In this document: piece by piece, positions 44,610 to 54,357 of the stretch
How positions within the stretch are numbered: position 1 is the stretch's first letter
How the letters are laid out: each line of letters begins with the position of its first letter
Origin: Massilia putida
GTDB taxonomy: Bacteria > Pseudomonadota > Gammaproteobacteria > Burkholderiales > Burkholderiaceae_D
Assembly: GCF_001941825.1 (NCBI RefSeq)
Contig: NZ_CP019038.1
Span: forward strand, 744,001 to 808,000
Length of the DNA stretch: 64,000 nt
Direction of reading: 5' to 3'
Translations under genes and position numbers: made by a program
The notes under the pieces: model-generated
Seen by the model: only the letters and a program-made list of their open reading frames with translations
Told to the model about the DNA's origin: nothing
Databases searched by the model: none

Positions 44610-45842
44610 ATGCCGATCCGCTTCCCCGCCCTGCCCCTCGCTTTCGTGCTGAGCCTCGGCCTGGCACCGGCCGCCGCGCGCACGGACGCGCAGGCGAGCG
44701 CGGGCGCGGCGAAGGGCTCGCTCGTGATCGCCGGCGGCGCGCTGCGGGCCGACAACGCCCCGGTGTGGAAAAAGATCGTGGAACTGGCCGGCGGTCCGGG
44801 CGCGCGCATCGCCGTGTTCCCGACGGCGGCCGGCAATCCGGAGCGCTCCGGCCGCGCGACGGCCGAGATCCTGGCGAGCTACGGCGCCCGTCCCTTCGTC
44901 GTGCCGCTGTCGGCGCACCTGGCCGGCACCGACGTGCACCGCGCCGCCGACGACCCGCAGCTGGCCGCCAGCGTGCGCGCGGCCGGCGGCGCGTTCTTCA
45001 CCGGCGGCGACCAGGGCCGCATCACGGCCGCGCTGCGCCACGCGGACGGCGGCAACAGCGCCGTGCTGGACGCCCTGTGGGATCTGTACCGGCGCGGCGG
45101 CGTGATCGCCGGCACCAGTGCGGGCGCCGCCATCATGAGCAAGACAATGTTCTACGAAGGCCGCGCGCCGCTGCCCACGCTGCGCGACGGCATCACGGAC
45201 GGCCGCGACGTCGCGCCGGGCCTCGGCTTCATCGGCGACGACGTCTTCGTCGACCAGCACCTGCTCATCCGCGGCCGCTTCGCGCGCATGCTGCCCGCCA
45301 TGCTGGCCAAACATTACCGGCTGGGCCTGGGCATCGACGAGAACACGGCGGCCGTCGTCGCGCCGGACCGGTCGATCGCCGTCGTCGGCTACAAGGGCGC
45401 GCTGCTGCTCGACCTGGGCCAGGCCAGCGTGGACGCGGCGCGCGCCGGCTTCAACGTGGCGGGCGCCCGCATCAGCTATCTGGACAGCGGCGACCGCTAC
45501 GACCCGGCCAGCGGCCGTTTTACCCCCGGTCCCGACAAGGAAAAGGTCGATCCCGCCGATCCGACCTATCGCGGCACGCTGTTCGCCCCGGACATCCTCG
45601 GCAACACCGCCGTCGTCGACCTCCTGATGAAGCTGTGCGACAGCGACCAGACCCGCGCCACCGGCATCGCGTTCGGCGACCCGGCCGGCGCCGCGGCGGA
45701 CCGCGGTTTCGAATTCATCTTCACGCGCACGGCCGAGAGCGAGGGTTGGGAATCGAACCGGGCCGACACCTATTCCGTGTACCGCGTGCGCATGGACGTG
45801 CGGCCGGTGCGGCTGACGTTGCCGCTGTACCACGTCGAGTGA
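44610..45842 (+). CDS. secreted cyanophycinase-like peptidase S51 (second copy)
   Basis: The protein has 410 residues from the ATG at 44610 (GAAGGA upstream) with a signal peptide (LPLAFVLSLGLAPAAARTDA). Cyanophycinase features are GSLVIAGGALRADNAPVW, VFPTAAGNPERSG, FFTGGDQGRIT, nucleophile S170 in IAGTSAGAAIMS, DQHLLIRGRFARM and GLGIDENTAAVV. It is a much closer match to secreted cyanophycinases than the copy at 29674. It probably cleaves beta-Asp-Arg type polymers outside the cytoplasm. No partner isoaspartyl dipeptidase is adjacent. Confidence 0.85.
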   Translation: MPIRFPALPLAFVLSLGLAPAAARTDAQASAGAAKGSLVIAGGALRADNAPVWKKIVELAGGPGARIAVFPTAAGNPERSGRATAEILASYGARPFVVPLSAHLAGTDVHRAADDPQLAASVRAAGGAFFTGGDQGRITAALRHADGGNSAVLDALWDLYRRGGVIAGTSAGAAIMSKTMFYEGRAPLPTLRDGITDGRDVAPGLGFIGDDVFVDQHLLIRGRFARMLPAMLAKHYRLGLGIDENTAAVVAPDRSIAVVGYKGALLLDLGQASVDAARAGFNVAGARISYLDSGDRYDPASGRFTPGPDKEKVDPADPTYRGTLFAPDILGNTAVVDLLMKLCDSDQTRATGIAFGDPAGAAADRGFEFIFTRTAESEGWESNRADTYSVYRVRMDVRPVRLTLPLYHVE

Positions 45843-45845
45843 AGC

Positions 45846-46331
45846 TCAGCGGGCGATCGACACCGCCAGCGTCTCCTTGACCTCTTCCATCACGACATAA
45901 CTCTTCGACTGGCCGCCATCGGCCACGTGCAGGATCTCGCCCAGCAGCCGGCGGTATTCCGTCATCTCCGGGATGCGCGCCTTGATCAGGTAGTCGAAAT
46001 CGCCCGACACGAGGTGGCATTCCATCACCTCTGGAATCGCCAGCATCGCGCGGCGGAAACGTTCGAACGCTTGCTCGGACTTCTGGCGCAGCGTGATCTC
46101 CACGAACACGAGCACCTGCAGCCCGAGCGAGCGCGGTGTCACGCGCGCGTGGTAGCCGGCGATGACGCCGTCGCGCTCCATCCGCTTAACCCGCTCGATG
46201 CAGGGCGTCAGCGACAGGCCGACGCGCTCGGCCAGGTCCTTCATCACGATGCGGCCGTCTTCTTGCAGAATGGAGAGGATGTGCAGGTCGATGCGGTCCA
46301 GCACACGGTTCGAGTCTTTTTGCACGCGCAT
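45846..46331 (-). CDS. Lrp/AsnC-family regulator of the dad genes
   Basis: This 161-residue protein has an N-terminal helix-turn-helix (LDRIDLHILSILQEDGRIVMKDLAERVGLSLTPCIERVKRME). The C-terminal RAM/effector domain is VLVFVEITL, VMECHLVSGDFDYLIKARIPEM. It is divergent from dadA, the usual arrangement for a regulator responding to alanine. Its stop is 3 bp from the S51 stop. Confidence 0.92.
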   Translation of the reverse strand: MRVQKDSNRVLDRIDLHILSILQEDGRIVMKDLAERVGLSLTPCIERVKRMERDGVIAGYHARVTPRSLGLQVLVFVEITLRQKSEQAFERFRRAMLAIPEVMECHLVSGDFDYLIKARIPEMTEYRRLLGEILHVADGGQSKSYVVMEEVKETLAVSIAR

Positions 46332-46337
46332 GATTGT

Positions 46338-46351
46338 TTACTAAAAAGTAA
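46338..46351. promoter_or_regulatory. candidate Lrp-type site between lrp and dadA
   Basis: TTACTAAAAAGTAA has arms TTACT/AGTAA around an A-tract, within an AT-rich 108-bp divergent gap. This agrees with the A/T-rich sites bound by Lrp-family proteins. Confidence 0.4.
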
Positions 46352-46439
46352 GTCGAAAACAGAAACTATTATGGCAGACCCACAACTAAAATGAAAACAA
46401 TTTCTAATTCCTAAATAACCAGAGACACAGGGAAAAGCT

Positions 46440-47732
46440 ATGCGCGTCATCGTACTCGGCAGCGGCGTGGTGGGCGTGACCACCGCTTATTACTTGGCCA
46501 GGGCCGGCCACGAGGTGTCCGTCATCGACCGTCAACCCGGTCCGGCCCTCGAGACCAGCTTCGCCAACGCGGGCCAGATCTCGCCGGGCTACGCCTCGCC
46601 GTGGGCGGCGCCGGGCATTCCGCTGAAAGCCTTCAAATGGCTGTTCCAGCGCCACGCGCCGCTGGCCATCCAGCCCGACGGTTCCCTCTTCCAGCTGCAA
46701 TGGATGTGGGAAATGTATAAGAACTGCGACGCCGACCGCTATGCCATCAACAAGGAACGTATGGTACGCCTCGCCGAGTACAGCCGCGATTGCATCCGTG
46801 CGCTGCGTGCCGAGACGGGCATCGCGTACGAGGGCCGCCAGCAAGGCACCCTGCAGCTGTTCCGCACGCAGGCGCAGTTCGACGGCGCCGCCAAGGATAT
46901 CGAGGTGCTGAAGGAAGCCGGCGTGCCGTTCGAGGTGCTCACGCGCGCGCAGCTGGCCAGTGCCGAGCCGGCGCTGGCCCACGTGCGCGAGAAACTGGTC
47001 GGCGGCCTGCGCCTGCCGAACGACGAGACGGGCGACTGCCAGCTGTTCACGACGCGCCTCGCGCAGATGGCGCGCGAACTCGGCGTCCGCTTCCAGTTCG
47101 ACACCGCCATCGAGCGCCTGGACATCGCGAACGGCCAGGTGGTCGGCGTGCATACCGACAAGGGCCGCGTGACGGCCGACCGCTACGTGCTCGCGCTGGG
47201 CAGCTATTCGCGCCTGCTGCTGCAAGACCAGTTCCGCGTGCCCGTCTACCCGCTCAAGGGGTATTCGATCACCGTGCCGATCGTCGACGCCGCCAGGGCG
47301 CCCGTGTCCACCATCCTCGACGAGACCTATAAAATCGCCGTCACCCGCTTCGACGACCGCATCCGCGTGGGCGGCATGGCGGAGATCGCGGGCTACAGCA
47401 AGGCGTTGAATCCGCGCCGCCGCGAGACCTTGGAACTGGTCGTGAACGACCTGTTCCCGGGCGGCGGCGACGTGTCGCGCGCGACGTTCTGGACCGGACT
47501 GCGCCCGATGACGCCGGACAGCACGCCGATCGTCGGCGCCACGCCGCTGAAGAACCTGTTCCTCAACACGGGCCACGGCACCTTGGGCTGGACGATGGCA
47601 TGCGGCTCGGCCAGCGTCATCGCGGATCTCGTCAGCGGCAAGGTCCCGGCGATCCACGCCGACGACCTGGCCGTGTTCCGCTACGCCGGCACGCGCCCCG
47701 CCGCCATGCGTCCTGCGCTGGCCAAGGCATGA
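46440..47732 (+). CDS. dadA: D-amino acid dehydrogenase small subunit
   Basis: This 430-residue FAD flavoprotein oxidises D-alanine to pyruvate and ammonia at the inner membrane. The FAD loop is [26 protein letters not shown] (residues 4-29). [35 protein letters not shown] and [21 protein letters not shown] are DadA signatures. Its stop overlaps the next start (ATGA), so translation with the racemase is coupled. Confidence 0.95.
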   Translation: MRVIVLGSGVVGVTTAYYLARAGHEVSVIDRQPGPALETSFANAGQISPGYASPWAAPGIPLKAFKWLFQRHAPLAIQPDGSLFQLQWMWEMYKNCDADRYAINKERMVRLAEYSRDCIRALRAETGIAYEGRQQGTLQLFRTQAQFDGAAKDIEVLKEAGVPFEVLTRAQLASAEPALAHVREKLVGGLRLPNDETGDCQLFTTRLAQMARELGVRFQFDTAIERLDIANGQVVGVHTDKGRVTADRYVLALGSYSRLLLQDQFRVPVYPLKGYSITVPIVDAARAPVSTILDETYKIAVTRFDDRIRVGGMAEIAGYSKALNPRRRETLELVVNDLFPGGGDVSRATFWTGLRPMTPDSTPIVGATPLKNLFLNTGHGTLGWTMACGSASVIADLVSGKVPAIHADDLAVFRYAGTRPAAMRPALAKA

Positions 47733-48862
47733 ACGCGGCCGCCCGTCCTTCCCACGTGGCGCAGGCCGCGCGCAACGGCGCCGTGCTGACGGTCGACCTG
47801 GACGCCATCGCCGCGAATTACCGCCTCCTGGTGGAGCGTGCCGGCGGCGCCGCCGTCGCCGGCGTGATGAAAGCCGACGCGTATGGCCTCGGCATGGCGC
47901 GCGTCGCGCCGGCGCTCGTGCGCGCGGGCTGCCGCGTGTTCTTCACGGCCCATGTGGACGAAGGCATCCGCCTGCGTGACATCGTCCCTGCGGATAGCGC
48001 CATTTATGTGCTCCATGGCCCGCCGCCGGGCACCGCCGCCGACTTCGTCGGGCACGGTTTGATCCCGGTGCTGAACGATCCGGGCCAGGTGCGCGAATGG
48101 AACGCCTTGTGCGCACGACTCGGCCGCCGCCTCGCGTGCGCGGTGCAGGTCGACAGCGGCATGTCGCGCATGGGGCTTTCTTCCGCCGACCTGGCGGCGC
48201 TGGGCGAGGCGCGCGACTGGCTGGCCGCGTGCGAGCCGGTCCTGTTGATGAGCCACCTGGCCTGCGCGGACATGCCCGGCCATCCGCTGAACGCACGCCA
48301 GCGCGCACGCTTCGACGCCATCCGCGCGCGGTTCCCGGCCATGCCGGCGAGCCTCGCGAATTCGTCGGCCGTCTTCCTCGGTCCGGACTTCCGCTACGAC
48401 CTCGTGCGCCCGGGCGCCGCGCTGTACGGCATCAATCCGCAGCCGGACGCGCCCAATCCGCTGCGCCAGGCCGTCTCGCTCGACGCCCGCATCGTGCAGG
48501 TGCGGACGATCGAGGCCGGCGACGCCGTCGGCTACGGCGCCCGCTACGTGGCGGACGGCACGCGCCGCATCGCCACCATCGCCGTCGGCTACGCGGACGG
48601 CTGGCTGCGCGCGCTGTCGGGCCGGGGCTGCGCCTACGTCGACGGCGTGCGCGTGCCCATCGCCGGCACCGTGTCGATGGACAGCATCACGCTGGACGTC
48701 ACCGGCATTCCGGAAGCGCGCCTGCAGCCCGGCATGACCGTCGAGCTGCTCGGGCCGCACCAGCATGTCGACCAGGTCGCGGCCGAAGCGGGGACGATCG
48801 GGTACGAGGTCCTGACGCGGTTGGGCGCGCGTTTCGAGCGGCGGTACGTGCACGAACGGTGA
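47729..48862 (+). CDS. dadX: catabolic alanine racemase
   Basis: The protein has 377 residues from the ATG at 47729, overlapping dadA by 4 bp. This fold-type III PLP enzyme has the lysine K48 ([13 protein letters not shown]) and the second catalytic tyrosine near [20 protein letters not shown] and [11 protein letters not shown] are conserved. It interconverts L- and D-alanine so that DadA can use alanine. Operon position favours DadX over biosynthetic Alr, although the sequence alone does not separate them. Confidence 0.92.
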   Translation: MNAAARPSHVAQAARNGAVLTVDLDAIAANYRLLVERAGGAAVAGVMKADAYGLGMARVAPALVRAGCRVFFTAHVDEGIRLRDIVPADSAIYVLHGPPPGTAADFVGHGLIPVLNDPGQVREWNALCARLGRRLACAVQVDSGMSRMGLSSADLAALGEARDWLAACEPVLLMSHLACADMPGHPLNARQRARFDAIRARFPAMPASLANSSAVFLGPDFRYDLVRPGAALYGINPQPDAPNPLRQAVSLDARIVQVRTIEAGDAVGYGARYVADGTRRIATIAVGYADGWLRALSGRGCAYVDGVRVPIAGTVSMDSITLDVTGIPEARLQPGMTVELLGPHQHVDQVAAEAGTIGYEVLTRLGARFERRYVHER

Positions 48863-48936
48863 CAATGTGCGTACCTGTGCCGATGGCGAACTGATATCGT
48901 TAACCCTCGTCCACAACGCATCGAAGGAATGTCGCC

Positions 48937-49290
48937 ATGGAAGCCTTTTCCGTAGCCGTTTCGCTGGCCATGTTGACCGCGCATGCGCCGGCGTGCCCGC
49001 TGACGCAGTCCCTGGTCGACCGCTACGGCATCTCGTTCTCGGGTTTCACGAAGGCGATTCCCGCCAGTCCGGCGCCCGACACGGCGCATGGCGGGCCGTT
49101 CGCGCGGCTCGTGATCCCGGACGACAGCAAGGTTGCCGACGGCTTCCGCCACACGGTCGTCGTCGACACGAGAACGAAGAAGGCCTGGATTCTCCGCACC
49201 GGCGGCTTCGTCGGCGTGGTCGAGTGGTATGGGCCCGTCGACGCCGGCGACGCATCGGTCGCCGGCTGCCGGCTCGAGCCGAAGGCTTGA
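48937..49290 (+). CDS. small secreted protein of unknown function
   Basis: The protein has 117 residues with a short hydrophobic N-terminus (AFSVAVSLAMLTAHAPA) that may be a signal peptide. The core is HTVVVDTRTKKAWILRTGGFVGVVEWYGPVD. Two cysteines (one near the N-terminus, one near the C-terminus) could form a disulfide. I do not recognise the family. It lies 4 bp upstream of the epimerase gene, so it is probably co-transcribed with it. Confidence 0.6.
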   Translation: MEAFSVAVSLAMLTAHAPACPLTQSLVDRYGISFSGFTKAIPASPAPDTAHGGPFARLVIPDDSKVADGFRHTVVVDTRTKKAWILRTGGFVGVVEWYGPVDAGDASVAGCRLEPKA

Positions 49291-49294
49291 TCCC

Positions 49295-50254
49295 ATGCGC
49301 ATCCTGTTGACCGGCTCCTCGGGCTGGCTCGGCCGCTTCCTCGCGCCGCTGCTGTGGCAGGCCGGGCACGATCCGTTCGGGCTCGACGTCGCCCCCGGCC
49401 GGCACACGCACCGGGTGGGCAGCGTCACCGACGCGGCCCTGGTCCGGCGCCTGTTCGCCGAACACCGCTTCGACGGCGTGATCCACGCGGCCGCGCTGCA
49501 CAAGCCGGACATCGCGCGCTACCCCCGCCGGGCCTTCATCGACGTGAACGTGACCGGCACCCTGAACCTGCTGGAAGCGGCCGTCGCGCACGGGGCGAGC
49601 CGGTTCGTCTTGACCTCGACGACGTCGCTGATGATCACACAGGCCATCCGCGACGAGACCGCCCCCGCGGCCGTGTGGCTGGACGAGACCAGCGGACCGC
49701 TCCTGCCCCGCAACATCTACGGCGTGACCAAGCGCGGCGCCGAGGAGCTGGCGCGGCTCTTCCATGCGGACCACGGCCTCCCGGTGGTGGTGCTGCGGAC
49801 CGCCCGCTTCTTCCCCGAGGACGACGACACGCACCGCGCGCTCGCCGGCGAGAACATGAAGGCCAACGAGTTCCTGCACCGCCGCCTGACCGTGGAAGAC
49901 TGCGCCCGGGCGCACGTCGCCGCGTTCGACCGGGCGCCGGCGCTCGGCTTCGGCCTGTACATCGTGTCCGCGCCGACGCCGTTCGGCCGCGCCGACGCCG
50001 CCCAGCTCAAGGCCGATGCGCCGGCCGTGATCGCCAAATACTTCCCCGACGCCGCCGCGCTGTACGCCGCCCGGGGCTGGACGCTGCCGGCGCGCATCGG
50101 CCGCGTGTACGATGCGGCCGCGATCGAGCGCGACCTCGGCTTCCGCTGCCGGACCGACTTCGCCGCCGTGCTTGCCGCGTTGCGCGACGGCGGGCCGCTG
50201 CCCTTCGCGCACGATCCGGCCTACACCTCACCCAACGATCATTTCTTGCGATGA
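49295..50254 (+). CDS. NAD-dependent epimerase/dehydratase (extended SDR)
   Basis: The protein has 319 residues from the ATG at 49295. The Rossmann loop is LLTGSSGWLGRFL (residues 4-16). The catalytic Ser/Tyr/Lys set is LTSTTSL and NIYGVTKRGAEELAR. The family acts on sugar nucleotides or related substrates, but the specific substrate is not readable. It overlaps the convergent gene at 50239 by 16 bp. Confidence 0.82.
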   Translation: MRILLTGSSGWLGRFLAPLLWQAGHDPFGLDVAPGRHTHRVGSVTDAALVRRLFAEHRFDGVIHAAALHKPDIARYPRRAFIDVNVTGTLNLLEAAVAHGASRFVLTSTTSLMITQAIRDETAPAAVWLDETSGPLLPRNIYGVTKRGAEELARLFHADHGLPVVVLRTARFFPEDDDTHRALAGENMKANEFLHRRLTVEDCARAHVAAFDRAPALGFGLYIVSAPTPFGRADAAQLKADAPAVIAKYFPDAAALYAARGWTLPARIGRVYDAAAIERDLGFRCRTDFAAVLAALRDGGPLPFAHDPAYTSPNDHFLR

Positions 50255-50685
50255 AGCAGGCGGGCGCTGACCGGCCTGCCCGCCACGTATTCGATGAACT
50301 CGATATGGTTGATGTCGTACACCAACGGAAAACTGATCCTGACTTCCTCGCCCGGGCTGCCGCAGCTGCCGGGGCCGAGTGTCAGCAGATACGTCGGCAT
50401 GCTGCCCGGGGCGCCGGCGACGAATTTCCTGCCGCGGCCATCCCGGTACACCGTGCCGGGGCGTTCTTTCTTCTGCACGAATTCGCGGACACACGCGGGC
50501 GCCGATTTGTTCGGTTCGCGCCAGGAGATGGTCGCGTCCTTGATCGTCAGGCCCGCATAGGGGGCGTCCTGGTTCTCGTCCACCAGCCAGCGTCCGTGGA
50601 ACGTCAACGGCTCGGCCATCGATGACGGGCCGCAGCCGAGGCCGAGGAAGAATGCAAGCAGGCGCGCGCGCAAAACAAGTTTCAT
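50239..50685 (-). CDS. small secreted protein of unknown function
   Basis: The protein has 148 residues from the ATG at 50685 (MKLVLRARLLAFFLGLGCGPSSMAEP). The signal could be Sec type, with the cysteine giving a weak lipobox. The mature part has HGRWLVDENQDAPYAGLTIKDATISW, a lipocalin-like or small beta-barrel opening, and two further cysteines. No family is recognised and no good ribosome site is seen. Confidence 0.6.
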   Translation of the reverse strand: MKLVLRARLLAFFLGLGCGPSSMAEPLTFHGRWLVDENQDAPYAGLTIKDATISWREPNKSAPACVREFVQKKERPGTVYRDGRGRKFVAGAPGSMPTYLLTLGPGSCGSPGEEVRISFPLVYDINHIEFIEYVAGRPVSARLLHRKK

Positions 50686-50807
50686 GAAAATTGACCGGTG
50701 ATCGCAAATACCGAAATACAAATGGAGAAAATCTCGCTACATATTTTGCACATTATCGGGGCTATAGTGGTGAAATCGGTTTTTCCAACAATAGGAGAGT
50801 CACCAAC

Positions 50808-51068
50808 ATGATGAAACACCTCTTGATTGCCGCCGGTGCCGCCTGTCTTCTGAGCGCCTGCGCCCAGGACCCGGCCGCCGGCGGGCAACAACCTTCGCGC
50901 GAAGACCGGGAGGCACCGACCGGTAGCATGATCCCTCGCCGCCACGCACCGGGCGGCCCCCAGGTCATCAACAAGGACCAGATCGACACGAACCAGATCT
51001 TGAATCCAGGCGCCACCCAGCCGCACGTGAAACCCTGGCCATGCGCACGCGGCGGGCGTGAATCTTGA
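50808..51068 (+). CDS. small lipoprotein of unknown function
   Basis: The protein has 86 residues with a clear lipobox (AACLLSACAQ). The short polar tail is rich in Pro, Gly and charged residues. AGGAGAG lies 9 nt before the ATG at 50808; a second ATG follows directly at 50811. It lies 73 bp upstream of an outer-membrane barrel gene. No domain is recognised. Confidence 0.7.
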   Translation: MMKHLLIAAGAACLLSACAQDPAAGGQQPSREDREAPTGSMIPRRHAPGGPQVINKDQIDTNQILNPGATQPHVKPWPCARGGRES

Positions 51069-51141
51069 ACAAAAACCTGTTATCGTGACAACGTAATACC
51101 AAGCTACTCCACGAAACAGTTCGAGAAACACCGGAGGCCGC

Positions 51142-51786
51142 ATGTCTGCATTCCGTTTCTCAGTCGCGGCGGCGCTCGTCCTCGCCGCCGGCGTCCATGC
51201 GCAGGTGTTGGACGGGCCGCCGGCGGTGGACGTCATGACCGCCGTTCCCGCGCCGCCCTTCAAGATCGAGACCCTGCCGCGCACCTACATGGGCAATGTC
51301 GCGGACACGGGCGAGACGCGCATCTTCGACAACGGCAGCGCCTTCGGCGTCTACCGCACCGATCCGAGACTGGTCGCCGGCATCAACCTCACGCGCCACG
51401 TCGCCATCGAGACGGGGTACACGAACCTGGTGAACCGCGGCCCCTACCTGGCCGATTACACCCGTCCGGACGATGTCGGCGGCGCGCTCGGTGTCAAGGG
51501 TTTCCACAGCTATCTGGCCACGAGACTGGAGGTGCCGCTCGACGAGCGGCTCCAGTTGATCGGCAAGCTGGGCGTGGCCCACAGCGAGTTCAACCGCCCT
51601 GTCCTGCGCAGTGCGTCGGCACGCGAGATCGACATCGGGGCCTATGTCAGCCTGGGCCTGCAATACCGGCTGGGCAGCAATGCAACGCTGGTCAGCGCCT
51701 GGGAACGATACGGCACGACCGCACAACGCTGGGGCGTCAACACCAACAACAATGGCTTCAGCATCAAGCTGAACATGGATTTCTGA
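51142..51786 (+). CDS. outer-membrane beta-barrel protein (OmpW/OmpA-type barrel)
   Basis: This 214-residue protein has a signal peptide (FSVAAALVLAAGVHAQ). It has alternating amphipathic strands (RLVAGINLTRHVAIETGYTNL, IGAYVSLGLQYRLGSNATLVSAWERYG) and a C-terminal phenylalanine (KLNMDF). This is the pattern of an eight-stranded outer-membrane barrel such as the OmpA N-domain. It is a structural protein or small pore. Confidence 0.75.
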   Translation: MSAFRFSVAAALVLAAGVHAQVLDGPPAVDVMTAVPAPPFKIETLPRTYMGNVADTGETRIFDNGSAFGVYRTDPRLVAGINLTRHVAIETGYTNLVNRGPYLADYTRPDDVGGALGVKGFHSYLATRLEVPLDERLQLIGKLGVAHSEFNRPVLRSASAREIDIGAYVSLGLQYRLGSNATLVSAWERYGTTAQRWGVNTNNNGFSIKLNMDF

Positions 51787-51857
51787 GACACAATGGCCGG
51801 AGGTATGGTTCGGCGGCGGCCGAAGCGTCCCGGCGCGCGGCGCGCTAGCATGCGGGC

Positions 51858-52463
51858 ATGGAACTCATCGATTACCTGAACACCCATTTCGTGACCCGCG
51901 CGCACCTGCTCGCGGCCTGCGCCACCGACAGTGCGCGGCTTGACGCCTGCACGCGCGCCGGCACGATGCCCGCACCGTCGTACCGGCTGAAAGTCCGGAT
52001 CGACTGCGCGTCATTCTTCGGCGACCACGTCGAAGACCACGCGATCGACTGGTATGCCCGCGGCTATGTGGACTGGCTGCGCATGCTGTTGGACGGCGCG
52101 GACGATCCGTACGCCGTGTTCGCGGCGCGCTACCGGGCCGCGCTGGAGGCACAGCCTTTGCGCCACGCACTGCCGGCGCCGGAACTGGCCGCCGATGCGC
52201 ATGTGCAAAGCGAGTGGCGGCACTTCATCGCCGGCACCTACGGCCTGTGCACGCGCACCGGCCTGCCCGAGGACGTCGCGGCGAAGGAACTGGCGATCCG
52301 CGTCATCCGCGCGCTGACGGACGACGGCAGGCAGCTCGACGGCGCCGGGCGCGAACGGCTGGCGGCGGCCATCGACCTGCTCGACCGTGCCAGCAGCCCG
52401 TTCGCGCCGCACGAGCGCGCGCGCAGTTCGCGCGGCCGCTACGTCGATGCGCTGCGGCCGTGA
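51858..52463 (+). CDS. DUF6058-like protein
   Basis: This 201-residue soluble protein starts MELIDYLNTHFVTRAHLLAACATDSARLDACTRAG and has RLKVRIDCASFFGDHVEDHAIDWYARGYVDWL and WRHFIAGTYGLCTRTGLPEDVAAKELAI. The layout resembles the DUF6058 family, sometimes named a natural-product biosynthesis protein. I cannot assign a reaction. No signal peptide is present. Confidence 0.6.
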   Translation: MELIDYLNTHFVTRAHLLAACATDSARLDACTRAGTMPAPSYRLKVRIDCASFFGDHVEDHAIDWYARGYVDWLRMLLDGADDPYAVFAARYRAALEAQPLRHALPAPELAADAHVQSEWRHFIAGTYGLCTRTGLPEDVAAKELAIRVIRALTDDGRQLDGAGRERLAAAIDLLDRASSPFAPHERARSSRGRYVDALRP

Positions 52464-52556
52464 AAATGGCGCCGGACCTGTCACAAACCGGCGCACCGCC
52501 CCGTCTAATGAATAGAAGGCTGCATTCCGCAGCCTCGTTCATCGAAAGGACACATC

Positions 52557-53021
52557 ATGTCGCACGCCGCCCGCATCAACCTGTTCACCTTGGCCCCGTC
52601 CGCCCTGAAAGCCATGATCAACCTGTCGCAGACCGTCAAACAGGGCGCGCTGGGCCCGCGCCTCGTCGAACTGGTCAACCTGCGCGTGTCGCAGCAGAAC
52701 GGCTGCGGCGTCTGCGTGGACATGCACTGGCGCGACCTGATCAAGCAGGGTGCCGACCCGCGCCACCTGAACAGCGTGGCCGCGTGGCGCGAATCGCCGT
52801 TCTTCAGCGAGCGCGAACGCGCGGCGCTGGCCTGGGCCGACGCCGTCAACGCCCTGCCCCACCGCGACGACACGGACGCCGCCTGGCCTCTGGTCCGCGA
52901 GCATTTCAGCGAGTCCGAGATCGCGGAGCTGGGCTACACGATCGCCGTCATCCGCGGCTGGAACGCGATCAATCTGTCGCTGCGCAATCCGATCCCCGTC
53001 GAACCGCCGGCAGGCATGTGA
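52557..53021 (+). CDS. carboxymuconolactone decarboxylase/AhpD-like protein
   Basis: This 154-residue protein has the AhpD core: residues C50 and C53 with H57 (NGCGVCVDMHW) form the peroxidase-type CxxC...H relay. It probably supports peroxide or alkylhydroperoxide reduction. SERERAALAWADAVNAL is also typical. Its stop directly abuts the convergent VOC gene. Confidence 0.85.
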   Translation: MSHAARINLFTLAPSALKAMINLSQTVKQGALGPRLVELVNLRVSQQNGCGVCVDMHWRDLIKQGADPRHLNSVAAWRESPFFSERERAALAWADAVNALPHRDDTDAAWPLVREHFSESEIAELGYTIAVIRGWNAINLSLRNPIPVEPPAGM

Positions 53022-53387
53022 TCAGCATACGGCGGCCGGGTCGAACAGCGGATTCTCGATGAGCCCCAGGACGTTGCCGAACGGGTCCTTCAATTCCGCC
53101 ACCTTGATGCCTTCGCCCACTTCCTGGACGGCTGCATGGACGGTCGCACCGAGGCCGACGACGCGCGCGACCTCGGCCGCGATGTCGTCCACGCCCCAAA
53201 AGGCCGTCGAGCCGTTCGTACCCGGCGTGCCGTCCGGAACGAGGCCCAGCTCGAAACCGCCCACGGCAAAGCCGACGTAGAACGGCTGGTCGAAATACGG
53301 CTGGACGCCGAACACGTCGGCGAACCAGGCTTTGGCGCGGCCGAGGTCGGCCACGGGATAGGTCACGGTGCGCAATCCTTTGATCAT
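53022..53387 (-). CDS. VOC-family (glyoxalase-like) protein
   Basis: This 121-residue protein has a single betaalphabetabetabeta pair (IKGLRTVTYPVADLGRAKAWFADVFG, AELKDPFGNVLGLIENP). It is in the glyoxalase/bleomycin-resistance superfamily. The metal-binding residues are not strict, so a binding or isomerase role is equally possible. Confidence 0.8.
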   Translation of the reverse strand: MIKGLRTVTYPVADLGRAKAWFADVFGVQPYFDQPFYVGFAVGGFELGLVPDGTPGTNGSTAFWGVDDIAAEVARVVGLGATVHAAVQEVGEGIKVAELKDPFGNVLGLIENPLFDPAAVC

Positions 53388-53454
53388 GGAAGTCTCCTGT
53401 CGAAAACCGACATGATGCCCGTTCCGCGCCGCCGTGGATTGGAAAAATGGAAGC

Positions 53455-54357
53455 CTAGCTGAACGGCAGAGCGCCCAGCAGGCCGACCAGGGTGCGCGCG
53501 TATGTCCCGTCCGGATCGAGGTCGGGATCGAACACGGTCACCGTCATGCCGGCGCAGCGCGGGTCGGGCACGAGGCCGGACAGGATGATCGCCAGGTCGG
53601 CCGGTGCGATGCCCGGCGATCCCGGGCTATCGACGGCAGGCATCACGGCCTCGTCGAGCACGTCCACGTCCAGGTGCACCCAGAAGCGCTGGCCAGGGGT
53701 CGCGCCGAGCGTGCGTCGGATGCGCTCCAGCACGGCGTGCGGCCCCATGTCGTTTGCGGCGAACACGTCGATGCGGTCGATGGCCGTGTCGTTCACGTCC
53801 GGCCAGGCGAAGTCGGGATTCCGTCCTTCCCGTTCGCCGATCTGGACGACGTGGCGGTCGTGCACGAGCGGCGACGTGACGTCCGGCCAGTCCGTCATCA
53901 GCGCCTCGCCGCGGCCCGTGGCCAGCGCGAGGTCCATGCCGGCCACGGCGCCGAGCGTCGCCGCGGGGTCGTAGTTGCCCGGATGGCGGAAGTCGCTGTG
54001 GCCGTCGATGTGGACGAGGGACAGCGGCCCGGTGCGCCGCGCGCCCGCCAATGCCCCCAGCAGGATCGAACAGTCGCCCCCGACGACGAGTGCGAATTCG
54101 CCGCGCGCGCAGACCGGCGCCACGTGGCCGGCCAGCGCCAGGTTGAAGTCGCGCATTGCCAGGCCGTTGCGTAGGCGCGTGCCCGGATCGGGGCCGGGTT
54201 TCCAGGCCGGCCGCGCCATGATGACCGGGTCGCGGGCGCCGACGGCATCCAGCAGGCCCGCCGCGAACAGGGCGGCCGGTGCGCACCAGGTACCGGGTTC
54301 GTGGCCGGGACGCAGCGGGCGCAGGCCGAGATTCGGGGGAGCGGCGATGACGATCAT
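53455..54357 (-). CDS. arginase/agmatinase-family hydrolase
   Basis: The protein has 300 residues from the ATG at 54357. The manganese motifs are GGDCS (D95), HIDGHSDF (residues 116-123; D118, H120, D122) and HLDVDVLD. The ureohydrolase fold is therefore intact. Arginase, agmatinase or formimidoylglutamase activity cannot be separated by eye. Its start overlaps the AraC gene stop by 4 bp, so the two are translationally coupled. Confidence 0.82.
   Translation of the reverse strand: MIVIAAPPNLGLRPLRPGHEPGTWCAPAALFAAGLLDAVGARDPVIMARPAWKPGPDPGTRLRNGLAMRDFNLALAGHVAPVCARGEFALVVGGDCSILLGALAGARRTGPLSLVHIDGHSDFRHPGNYDPAATLGAVAGMDLALATGRGEALMTDWPDVTSPLVHDRHVVQIGEREGRNPDFAWPDVNDTAIDRIDVFAANDMGPHAVLERIRRTLGATPGQRFWVHLDVDVLDEAVMPAVDSPGSPGIAPADLAIILSGLVPDPRCAGMTVTVFDPDLDPDGTYARTLVGLLGALPFS

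Noticed and set aside
49295..50254. The SDR epimerase as the missing uronate dehydrogenase
   Set aside because: It is an extended SDR with no recognisable uronate dehydrogenase signature and lies far from gudD. The call would be guesswork.
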